Both the position numbers and the translations under genes were made by a program. Shown here piece by piece: positions 1 to 5,960 of a DNA stretch of 9,533 nt. The stretch's first letter is position 1. Every line of letters starts with the position of its first letter. The notes under the pieces are model-generated. The model made no database searches. It saw only the letters and a list, made by a program, of their open reading frames with translations, and was not told where the DNA came from. Source of the stretch: DATJZG01 sp035499295 (lineage in GTDB: Bacteria; Myxococcota; Myxococcia; Myxococcales; Anaeromyxobacteraceae); the NCBI GenBank assembly GCA_035499295.1, contig DATJZG010000053.1:1-9533 (forward strand), read 5' to 3'.

Positions 1-190
1 TGCGCCGGCTGCCGTAGAACGGGTACTTCAGGTACGTCTGGTCGATCGCGCGCATGAGGGCCAACTCTTCCGCGGGCACTGGCTGCGGCTGGTAGTAGAA
101 GGTGGAGCGCGGCAGCGAGAGGGCCACGCACTGCTGGCTGATGGACAGGCGGCTGCCCTCTCGTTGCACGAGTCCCCGGCGCGTCGTCAA
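1..190 (-). CDS. IS3-family transposase OrfB, N-terminal part (cut by window edge)
   Basis: Reading the minus strand from 190 in the frame -1 to orfA gives an uninterrupted stretch of about 63 codons. It contains LSISQQCVALSLPRSTFYYQ and then LMRAIDQTYLKYPFYGSRR. The pattern 'S..C..L...RS..YY.P' followed by 'L...ID..Y...PFYGSRR' is the conserved start of IS3 OrfB, upstream of its DDE integrase core. The catalytic DDE residues lie beyond the left edge and cannot be checked. The reading frame is open up to about 238, so OrfB is probably made as an OrfAB fusion rather than from its own start; a TTG at 190 is a possible independent start. Whether the transposase is complete is unknown. Confidence 0.85.
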   Translation of the reverse strand, partial: MTTRRGLVQREGSRLSISQQCVALSLPRSTFYYQPQPVPAEELALMRAIDQTYLKYPFYGSRR

Positions 191-474
191 CCCAGGCGGC
201 GCAACCCCTGGGCGAGGAAGTCGCGCTCGACCGTCAGCTCACCGATCTTCTTGAGGAGCTCGTCCCGACTCGGCCCGTTCTCTTGCGCCTTGGCGGCCTC
301 TTCCAGGAACGCCTCCCCGGCCCGCTCGAGCAGCTGCCTCTTCCACCTGAAGATCAGCGTGGGGTGGATTTGATATCGCTTCGCGATCTCAGGAACGGTC
401 TCCACCTCCTTGACCGCTGCCAGTGCGACCTTCGCCTTGAACTCCGGGGGATGCCGATTCCGCTTCCGTGCCAT
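187..474 (-). CDS. IS3-family transposase OrfA (helix-turn-helix)
   Basis: This is a 95-aa protein of the IS3/IS911 OrfA type, the DNA-binding half of the transposase. It begins MARKRNRHPPEFKAKVALAA, the usual OrfA opening. A helix-turn-helix follows at about residues 27-48 (VPEIAKRYQIHPTLIFRWK), then a C-terminal leucine-zipper-like helix (LLKKIGELTVERDFLAQGL) used for multimerisation. The ATG at 474 has an AAGGAG site about 10 bases upstream on the minus strand. The stop at 187-189 lies inside the overlapping orfB frame, which is open from about position 238. This is the standard arrangement for making an OrfAB fusion by -1 frameshifting. No A6G-type slippery heptamer is visible in the overlap, so the exact slip site is unclear. 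Length is normal; the gene looks intact. Confidence 0.92.
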   Translation of the reverse strand: MARKRNRHPPEFKAKVALAAVKEVETVPEIAKRYQIHPTLIFRWKRQLLERAGEAFLEEAAKAQENGPSRDELLKKIGELTVERDFLAQGLRRLG

Positions 475-537
475 CGCTCTCCGCTCCTTTCGGTCAAGAG
501 CGGAGCCTCAACCCTACCTTAGCCACCTGTCCAAAAA

Positions 538-2402
538 ATGGGGTCCACTTCAAAGGCCCGCCTCAACATCCTCTTCGTGCCCCTGGCGGTGGCCGCCCAC
601 TTAGTGGTCAGCGACCTCTGGAATCGCTCGAGCGAGGCCGCCATCGTCATCCCCTACAGCCAGTTCCAGGAGCTTCTGCAGCAGGGAAGGTGAAGGAGGT
701 GACAATCGAGGCCGAGTCGCTGACCGGCGTGCTGAAGGTGCCAGCCTCGGAAGCGCCCTTCAACGGGAAGAGCCGTTTTGTGACCACCCTGGTCCGCCCC
801 GAGCTCGCCGCCAGCCTCGAAAAGTACGGTGTGACGTTCGCGGGCCATGTCGAGAACACTTGGCTCCGCGGGATCCTCTCCCTGGTGTTCCCCATCCTGC
901 TCCTCGGCGCGGTGTGGATGTGGTTCGCCCGCCGGACCATGGGCCCGGGGGGACCCGGCGCCGGGCTTATGTCCATCGGGAAGAGCAAGGCCAAGGTTTA
1001 CGTCGAGACCGGCGTCGCGGTTCGTTTCGCGGACGTGGCAGGGGTGGACGAGGCGAAGAACGAGCTCATGGAGGTTGTGTCCTTCCTCAAGGACCCGAGG
1101 TCGTACGGTCGGCTGGGCGCCCGCATGCCGAAAGGCGTGCTCCTGGTTGGGCCGCCGGGCACCGGCAAGACGCTCTCGCCAGAGCTGTAGCTGGCGAGGC
1201 GGGGGCGCCCTTCTTCTCCATCAGCGGCTCCGAGTTCGTGGAGATGTTCGTGGGGGTGGGGGCGGCCCGCGTCCGCGACCTGTTCCAGCAGGCCCGAACC
1301 AAGGCCCCCTGCGTCATCTTCGTCGACGAGCTTGACGCACTGGGGCGCTCGCGCGGCGCCTACCCGGGCATGGGTGGCCACGACGAGAAGGAGCAGACGC
1401 TCAACCAGCTCCTGGCTGAGCTCGACGGCTTCGACCCGACCACCGGGATCGTGCTCTCCTCGCGGCCACCAACCGCCCGGAGATCCTTGACCCGGCGTTG
1501 CTCCGCGCCGGCCGATTCGACCGGCAGGTCCTAGTGGACCGACCCGATCGGCTCGGCCGCACGCGGATCCTCAGCGTCCACGCCAAGAAGGTACTGCTTT
1601 CCACCGAGCTGAAGCTCGAGGAGGTGGCCGCGCTCACGCCCGGGTTCACCGGAGCGGACCTGGCGAACCTGGTCAACGAGGCGGCGCTGGTCGCGACCCG
1701 CCGGCACGGGCGACCTGGTCGCCATGAGCGATTTCACCACCGCCATCCAGCGCATCGTGGCCGGCCTCGAGAAGCGCAACCGGCTGCTCAACCCACGGGA
1801 GCGGGAGGTCGTGGCCCACCACGAGATGGGCCATGCCCTGGTGGCCGCGGCTCAGCCGGACTGCGACCCGGTGCACAAGATCTCGATCATCCCGCGCGGC
1901 ATCGGCGCGCTCGGCTATACCTTGCAGCGTCCGACCGAGGACCGCTATCTCATGACGCGCGAGGAGCTGGAGGCCAAGATGGCGGTCCTCCTAGGCGGCC
2001 GGACCGCCGAGGAGGTGGTCTTTGGCCACCTCTCCACGGGTGCCTCGGACGACCTTTCCAAGGCGACCGAAATCGCGCATGGTCACCCGCTACGGCATGC
2101 TCCGCGAGACCGGGCCGCTCGCCTATGAGACCGAGCCGAACGGGTTCCTGGGCGGAATGCAGATGTCTCGCCGGCTCTACAGCGAGCCGCGCGAGCTCGA
2201 CGTGGCCATCCGGGGCTTGGTCGAGATCGCGCAGGCACGGGCACGGCGGATTCTGGAAGCCAATCGAGAGCTGCTGGAGGAGGGCGCCCGACAGCTGCTC
2301 GCCCGGGAGACGCTCGCCGACGCCGAGCTCGAGGCGCTCCTCCGACGCGTGGTGGCGCCTCTCAGCGGGCGTCCACGCCCCGCCACCACCGCGGTGCGCT
2401 GA
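538..2402 (+). pseudogene. ftsH: FtsH-like membrane AAA+ zinc metalloprotease, multiply frameshifted
   Basis: FtsH is a membrane-anchored hexameric protease that extracts and degrades membrane and regulatory proteins. Across three frames the whole protein can be followed (about 620 codons, close to normal length): membrane segment 1 (LNILFVPLAVAAHLVV, ~559-609), extracytoplasmic part, segment 2 (GILSLVFPILLLGAVWMWF, ~870-930), Walker A GPPGTGKT (1149-1172), Walker B VIFVDELDAL (~1313-1342), second region of homology AATNRPEILDPALLRAGRFD (~1462-1521), zinc site HEMGH (1820-1834; HEAGH is commoner), and the ASDDLSKAT segment (~2042-2068) expected to carry the third zinc ligand. Frame changes: one base missing at ~685 (then TGA at 691) and at ~1177 (then TAG), a two-base TC gain at 1457-1458, one base gained (or two lost) in 1703-1711, and a net two-base loss (or one gained) at ~2078. 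No intact FtsH can be made. The IS3 end abuts codon ~5 and supplies the ATG at 538. Sequencing error is the alternative to decay. Confidence 0.9.
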
Positions 2403-2502
2403 TCTGGTCCAGTCCTAGCGCGGGTGATGGCACCTCCTCACACCCTCTGGACCGATTTGGGGGCCCCCCCCCGGAACACCAGGGGAAGCGTACAGTCAAG
2501 GG
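2403..2502. other. intergenic spacer with GC-rich palindrome
   Basis: This is the 100-base gap between the ftsH pseudogene and the small ORF. It holds a GGGGGCCCCCCCC run near 2458-2472, which can fold but has no following T tract, so it is not a convincing terminator. No promoter elements stand out. Confidence 0.3.
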
Positions 2503-2712
2503 GTGAGAACCAGAGCAAAGGAAGGCAGGGATTACGTCGTCCTGGGCCACCTGCTCGAGGTCTATCCCTCCGACGATGACACCTGGAGCGTGGCGGTGGA
2601 CGGTCAGGAGATCCTGGCGCGCTTGGCCGACTACTACGCCGCGTGGGCGGTGGGGACAGCCGAGAGTTACCGCCAGGGCAGGGTGGTGGGATCACCGTCC
2701 GTGGAAGATTGA
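2503..2712 (+). CDS. small hypothetical protein, 69 aa
   Basis: A 69-codon frame opens with GTG at 2503 and ends at TGA 2710-2712. The protein is acidic and soluble-looking, with a stretch YVVLGHLLEVYPSDDDTWSV followed by DGQEILARLADYYAAWAVG. I do not recognise the family. There is no membrane segment or signal peptide, and no cysteine pair or other catalytic motif. A weak purine run (GGGGAAG) lies about 15 bases upstream, so the start is not well supported. The C-terminal end (SYRQGRVVGSPSVED) lies about 40 bases before the first recognisable piece of the broken outer intron reverse transcriptase, so the tail may have been altered by a rearrangement. It may be a real small gene or a leftover fragment. 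Confidence 0.4.
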   Translation: MRTRAKEGRDYVVLGHLLEVYPSDDDTWSVAVDGQEILARLADYYAAWAVGTAESYRQGRVVGSPSVED

Positions 2713-2750
2713 GCAGGATGACAGCGCCCGGGTGACCGACGTCTCGCGCA

Positions 2751-2827
2751 CTCGACCTGTGGGTGCATCAATGGAGGAAGCGGAACGCGCGCGGGAAGGT
2801 CATCATCGTGCGCTACGCCGACGACTT
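2751..2827 (+). pseudogene. outer group II intron reverse transcriptase, internal fragment up to YADD
   Basis: The frame reads LDLWVHQWRKRNARGKVIIV followed by RYADDF. The L.LW...WR.....G...IVRYADDF pattern is the segment of bacterial group II intron RTs that leads into the catalytic YADD of RT motif 5. Upstream, an in-frame TGA at 2733-2735 and loss of similarity mark the truncation; the expected HYV-type residues before LDLW are absent. The downstream neighbour is the 5' end of the inner intron, so the gene stops being readable in the codon after YADD. The matching C-terminal part resumes at 4704. Confidence 0.85.
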
Positions 2828-2828
2828 T

Positions 2829-3377
2829 GCGCCACGACGGCGCGGAAGGGAGGCCGTGATGGCCGACTGACTGTGTCTTGCTACACGGGAGATGAGGGTC
2901 GGCCCCTCGGGATCGAGCTGCAGGGCTAGGTCCCAAACCACCAGAAGCTGCTCGGGCCTAATGGCTCGGGTGGTGAGCGTTCATGGAAAAGGCGGGACGA
3001 GATCCCGTCAGGTGTGAGCCGGGAAGGCAAACGTGAGTGAACCGCTGCTGAAGTGTCGAAAGCGTAGGGACGTCATCGAAACCGGGCTCCTGTCGTTGGC
3101 CCGGGACAAAGTTCGGGGGTTACCTGCTTACTGCCCGAGCGGTGACCGGCATGGCAGGCGGTGCGAGCCCGGCTCAGGCTCTCGTGTGGAACGTGGGAAC
3201 CTTCGCTTCGATGCCAAGGGAGGACTCCAAGCGGAAGACCCGTGAGGGGCAGAGTACCGATGCGAGGCGAAGGGGCGGACGGGCTCGTCGTAGCGTTGAA
3301 GCCTGGTAATGCGGGCGGAGCGAGGGAGCCCGACTCTCCGGCCTCAGAGGCAGGTCAACCAGAGATGGGAGGAGCCT
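2829..3377 (+). ncRNA. inner group II intron ribozyme leader (domains I to early IV)
   Basis: This 550-base stretch has no real protein gene; short frames within it are by-products. It contains the patterns GTGAGTGAAC, GTGTCGAAAGCG, AGGGACGTC, GCGGAAGACCCGTGAGG and AGTACCGATGCGAGGCG, which correspond to conserved parts of domains I-III in related bacterial group II introns. I did not fold it and cannot place EBS1/EBS2 with certainty. Confidence 0.75.
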
Positions 3378-4628
3378 GTGACTGAGGCGAAGCCGTACAA
3401 CATTCCAAAGCAACTTGTTTGGGAAGCGTTCCAGCGGGTGAAGGCGAACCGCGGTGCGGCGGGCGTGGACGGTGAGTCGCTGGCGGCGTTCGAGAAGGAC
3501 CTGAAAGGAAACCTGTATAAGGTCTGGAATCGGATGTCGTCGGGCTCGTACTTTCCACCACCCGTGCGGCTTGTCGAAATACCGAAGGACAACGGCGGCA
3601 AGCGCCCTTTGGGCATCCCCACGGTAGCAGACCGCGTGGCGCAGACGGTGGTCAAGATGGTGTTGGAGCCACTCGTGGACCCGGTGTTCCATCCGGACTC
3701 TTACGCCTATCGGCCAGGTCGCTCTGCACTTGACGCGGTGGGGATGGCGAGGAAGCGCTGCTGGAGCGTGGACTGGGTCATCGATCTGGACATCAAAGCC
3801 TTCTTTGACAGTCTGGACCATGAACTGGTGGAACGCGCCGTGGCACACCGCACTGACCTTCCATGGGTCCGACTGTACATCTCGCGGTGGCTGCGAGCCC
3901 CCGTGCAGAAGCCAGACGGCTCTCTGGAGGAAAGGACGAGAGGCACGCCGCAAGGCGGGGTCGTTAGTCCACTGTTAGCGAACTTGTTTTTGCACTATGC
4001 GTTCGATGCATGGATGCAGCGGGAGTATCCGGGCGTCCAATTTGAACGCTATGCGGACGATATCCTTGTCCACTGCAAGAGCAAGCCGCAAGCAGAAAAG
4101 GTGTTGGAGGCCATCCGGGGTCGTCTCTCGCAGTGCGGTCTGGAGCTTCATCCCACGAAAACTCGGATCGTGTACTGCAAGGATGACGACCGGCCTGGGG
4201 ATCACGAACACATTAAGTTCGACTTTCTCGGGTACACCTTCCAGCCTCGACGGGCGAAGAATCGCCGGGGAAAGTTCTTCGTGAGCTTTCTCCCGGCGAT
4301 CAGTACCAAGGCCGCCAAATCGATCCGCAGGACCATCCGTGAGTGGCGGATGGCATCTACCAGGAACAATCAGCGCCTGGAGGACCTCGCTCGGCTCACC
4401 AACCCGGTGGTGCGGGGTTGGATGAACTACTACGGCCGGTTCTATCGGTCGAAGTGCGGCGAGGTTCTGCGCTATCTCAACGTGGCCCTTGCTGCATGGG
4501 TGCGATGGAAGTACAAGCTGCGAAACCGAGAGCGTGCGTCGATGCACTGGCTGTGGCGCGTCGCGCGCCGGGACAGGAAGCTCTTCGTCCTGTGGGAACT
4601 CGGGATCCTGCCTGACGCTGGAGGGTAA
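3378..4628 (+). CDS. ltrA: group II intron-encoded reverse transcriptase/maturase (inner intron)
   Basis: This 416-aa multifunctional protein binds its intron RNA, helps it splice, and copies it into DNA during retrohoming. The GTG at 3378 has GGGAGGAG just upstream and gives the usual N-terminus TEAKPYNIPKQLVWEAFQ; an earlier in-frame ATG at 3309 lies in ribozyme sequence. Visible motifs: KRPLGIPTVADR (RT2), DLDIKAFFDSLDH from residue 136 (RT3, first Asp), TPQGGVVSPLLAN from 190 (RT4), YADD at 225-228 (RT5, catalytic Asp pair), LHPTKTRIV (RT6), FDFLGYTF (RT7), and the maturase domain X with LTNPVVRGWMNYYGRF from 340. The chain ends soon after; no HNH endonuclease is present, so it is an En-minus type that would depend on other priming, such as replication forks. 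The stop codon abuts domain V. No disruptions are seen. Confidence 0.96.
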   Translation: MTEAKPYNIPKQLVWEAFQRVKANRGAAGVDGESLAAFEKDLKGNLYKVWNRMSSGSYFPPPVRLVEIPKDNGGKRPLGIPTVADRVAQTVVKMVLEPLVDPVFHPDSYAYRPGRSALDAVGMARKRCWSVDWVIDLDIKAFFDSLDHELVERAVAHRTDLPWVRLYISRWLRAPVQKPDGSLEERTRGTPQGGVVSPLLANLFLHYAFDAWMQREYPGVQFERYADDILVHCKSKPQAEKVLEAIRGRLSQCGLELHPTKTRIVYCKDDDRPGDHEHIKFDFLGYTFQPRRAKNRRGKFFVSFLPAISTKAAKSIRRTIREWRMASTRNNQRLEDLARLTNPVVRGWMNYYGRFYRSKCGEVLRYLNVALAAWVRWKYKLRNRERASMHWLWRVARRDRKLFVLWELGILPDAGG

Positions 4629-4662
4629 GAGCCGGATGAGGCGAGAGTTTCACGTCCGGTTC
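4629..4662 (+). ncRNA. group II intron domain V, inner intron (catalytic hairpin)
   Basis: This 34-nt hairpin begins directly after the RT stop codon. The lower stem GAGCCGGA pairs with TCCGGTTC, an AGC triad sits at positions 2-4, a two-base CG bulge lies on the 3' side, and the upper stem TGAGGC/GTTTCA is capped by a GAGA tetraloop. Length, bulge, tetraloop and triad all match the family's active-site hairpin, so catalysis is plausible. Confidence 0.92.
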
Positions 4663-4664
4663 CG

Positions 4665-4700
4665 TGAGGGCGCGGGGGTGCGATCCCCCCGCGCTACTCG
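4665..4700 (+). ncRNA. group II intron domain VI with branch-point A, inner intron
   Basis: The stem GCGCGGGGG (4670-4678) pairs with CCCCCGCGC (4686-4694). Below it, TGAG (4665-4668) pairs with CTCG (4697-4700), leaving A4696 bulged beside a G-T pair. A bulged A six to eight bases from the 3' splice site is the expected lariat nucleophile, which places the intron end near 4702-4704. Confidence 0.85.
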
Positions 4701-4703
4701 GCT

Positions 4704-5252
4704 CGTGATGGGCTTCCAGTCGAGGCGGACGCGCGGAAGATGCTGGTCGACCTCAAGGAACGTCTGGTGCACTTCCGGCTGGCGCTCCACGAGGACAAGA
4801 CGCGCCTGATCGAATTCGGGAGGCTTCCCGCCCTCCGATGAGAGCAGCGCGGCGAGCGGCGTCCGGAGACGTTCGCGTTCCTGGGCTTCACGCTGTACTG
4901 CGGGAGAACCAGGGACGGGCGATTCATCGTGAAGCCGAAGACGCAGAGTAAGCGGACGGCCCGCAAGCTGAACCAGTTGCGGGTGGAAGCTCGTCGGCGG
5001 ATGCACACGTCATTACCCCTTCAGCATCGCTGGATCTCCAGCGTTCTGCGCGGGCACGGCGCGTACTGCGGCGTGCAGTCCAACTTCCGGGCGCTCAGTA
5101 GCTTCCATCACCAGGTGCGGTGCATCTGGTACCGCAGCCTCCGGCGGCGCAGCCAAAAGCGCCTCACCCGGGAGAGCTTCAATGAACTGCTCGAACGGTT
5201 TCCTCTGCCCGCACCGCGCCTCACGGCTCCCCGAATGGCTCTCTTCGCATGA
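4704..5252 (+). pseudogene. outer group II intron reverse transcriptase, C-terminal fragment
   Basis: The outer RT resumes with VMGFQSRR (what follows YADDF in this family). After one missing base near 4727 it continues in another frame: MLVDLKERL, LHEDKTRLIEFGR (RT6), then an in-frame TGA at 4839-4841, PETFAFLGFT (RT7), VKPKTQSKRTARKLNQLR, and the maturase X region WISSVLRGHGAYCGVQSNFR and SLRRRSQKRLT. It ends at TGA 5250-5252. The IEFGR and RRRSQK motifs differ from the inner intron's protein, so the two introns belong to different RT lineages and this is not a tandem copy. The longest intact piece is the 107-codon frame from 4929. The frameshift, nonsense codon and 5' loss make it non-functional. 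Confidence 0.9.
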
Positions 5253-5271
5253 CCTTCGTCACCCTCGGGAA

Positions 5272-5340
5272 GAGCCGAGTGCGGGAAAGCCGCTCGCTCG
5301 GATCTGTGAGGGCGAAGCCGAATGGCTGAGCTACTCGACC
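5272..5340 (+). ncRNA. decayed domain V and VI of the outer group II intron
   Basis: GAGCCGAG at 5272 pairs with CTCGGATC ending at 5304 except for one G/A mismatch. The upper stem GCGG/CCGC holds a GAAA-containing loop, and the CG bulge is present. The hairpin is 33 rather than 34 nt and the T-A pair above the bulge is lost, so it is degenerate. It is followed by GTGAGGGC and a weak stem (GCGAAGCC/GGCTGAGC), then CTACTCGACC, which resembles the branch-A/3' end of these introns. The position, 19 bases after the outer RT stop, is as expected. Confidence 0.75.
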
Positions 5341-5692
5341 ACGACCACCCCTGGCAACGACTCGTAGTCACCAACTGCAACAGGGACTGCCGGGTCTCCC
5401 CCGCCAGCCCCGCCGCTGCACCTGCAGGATGCACGAACACTGCGGGCAGGACCCTCCTCTGGACCAGCGCGGTCTCTTGCAAGCGCCAGCGTCCCCCTGC
5501 CACTCCGCTCGACCAGGTGTAAGCGCCCGCCCCTCCGCACGCGCGCGCCATCTCGCAAACGGCCTCGGTGGCACGCGGCTGCCTGAAACGTCGGGTCGGG
5601 CCCACCTGGTCAGCGTCGCTCCGTACGCCAGCACCGGCCGCTTCAAGAAGGGGCGAAAGCGGCGCAGTGCCGCGAAACACAGGGAGACGACG
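5341..5692. other. no recognisable gene (about 350 bp)
   Basis: The stretch is proline/arginine-rich in every translation, with open frames on both strands typical of high-GC DNA and no family motif. It lies just downstream of the outer intron's 3' end and so would be the outer intron's 3' exon, but I cannot tell which gene or terminator was originally invaded. No CRISPR, tRNA or rRNA signal was seen. Confidence 0.4.
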
Positions 5693-5827
5693 ATGGCGCA
5701 CCTCGGGCTCAAGACCACGAAGCCGGCCCCGGAGAAGAAGCCCAACCGCATCGCCCCGCCCTGCCGCCGCTGCGGCGCCGAGTGCACGTGTTCCGAGGAG
5801 GAGATCGACGCCGGCGGCCCGGCCTAG
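5693..5827 (+). CDS. small cysteine-cluster protein, 44 aa, hypothetical
   Basis: An ATG at 5693 follows a GGGAGA purine run by 5 to 6 bases. The 44-aa product has a lysine/proline-rich first half (LGLKTTKPAPEKKPNRIAPP) and then C-RR-C-GAE-C-T-C, followed by an acidic tail SEEEIDAGGPA. Four cysteines in CxxCxxxCxC spacing could bind a metal ion, in the manner of small zinc-ribbon or knuckle peptides, but no named family is recognised. It stands alone, 134 bases from the convergent SDR gene. The basic N-terminus, Cys cluster and acidic C-terminus look like a designed small protein rather than random high-GC frame, but it is too short to be sure. Confidence 0.5.
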   Translation: MAHLGLKTTKPAPEKKPNRIAPPCRRCGAECTCSEEEIDAGGPA

Positions 5828-5960
5828 CTGCGACCCCCGGGGAGAGGCCGGCCTCGAGCGGGTCCCTCCTCGTGCAGGAGAGCGAAGCCGCCCGCGCAGC
5901 GGCCAGGGGCCGAGCGGCCACAGCGCTGCAAACCGGCCCCAGCTCCGCGGGCTACGCTCG

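Larger units (their letters stand above)
1..552 (-). mobile_element. IS3-family insertion sequence, 5' portion (right boundary in window, left part beyond edge)
   Basis: Read on the minus strand, the element begins at about 552 with a typical IS3-family end: TG, then AAGTGGACCCC, a T run, and TTGGACAGG. A leader with a ribosome-binding site follows, then orfA, then orfB in the -1 frame. Only the orfA-proximal end and the first 60 or so codons of orfB are present; the other inverted repeat lies outside the window. The boundary is placed from the family consensus (5'-TG...CA-3' ends), so it may be off by a base or two, and no target duplication can be checked. The adjacent DNA from about 553 is ftsH coding sequence, so the element inserted at or next to the start of that gene. 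Confidence 0.88.
2827..4703 (+). mobile_element. inner group II intron, apparently complete, inserted in the outer intron's RT gene
   Basis: About 1.88 kb. The start is set by the break in the outer RT frame after YADD; candidate 5' ends at 2827-2829 read TTGCG, TGCGC or GCGCC, against the GUGYG consensus. About 550 bases of ribozyme leader follow, including the GTGAGTGAAC...GTGTCGAAAGCG...AGGGACGTC pattern (about 3032-3075) familiar from domain I of bacterial group II introns. Then come the RT/maturase (3378-4628), a canonical domain V (4629-4662) and domain VI with a bulged A (4696). The 3' end is about 4702-4704, because the outer RT frame resumes as (TT)C GTG ATG GGC TTC CAG. Exact splice sites remain uncertain by one or two bases. 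RNA, ORF and ends all look intact, so it may still be active or recently was. Confidence 0.87.
2751..5340 (+). mobile_element. degenerate outer group II intron, 5'-truncated, interrupted by a second group II intron
   Basis: Two pieces of one group II intron reverse-transcriptase gene flank a complete-looking second intron on the same strand: codons ending at the YADD motif (2751-2827) and the continuation (4704-5252). Directly after the outer RT stop codon is a domain V-like hairpin (5272-5304), followed by a domain VI-like tail ending near CTACTCGACC at 5331-5340. This is the normal order at a group II intron 3' end (ORF, V, VI), so the host of the inner intron is itself a group II intron. 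The 5' half of the outer element (ribozyme domains I-IV and RT motifs 0-4) is missing. It cannot be active on its own. Confidence 0.82.

Noticed and set aside
2440..2475. TGGACCGATTTGGGGG-C-rich segment resembling spacer repeats of some IS elements
   Set aside because: Only one copy is present, with no transposase nearby, so there is not enough to call an element end.
3033..3385. Short plus-strand frames before the inner RT
   Set aside because: They lie within conserved ribozyme sequence of domains I-III and do not look like proteins.
3174..3953. Minus-strand open frame of 259 codons over the inner intron
   Set aside because: It lies opposite the ribozyme leader and RT gene, is rich in Arg/His/Pro, and shows no recognisable domain.
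5108..5787. Minus-strand frames opposite the outer RT tail and the following spacer
   Set aside because: They run across intron DV and non-coding DNA without motif, ribosome-binding site or plausible composition.
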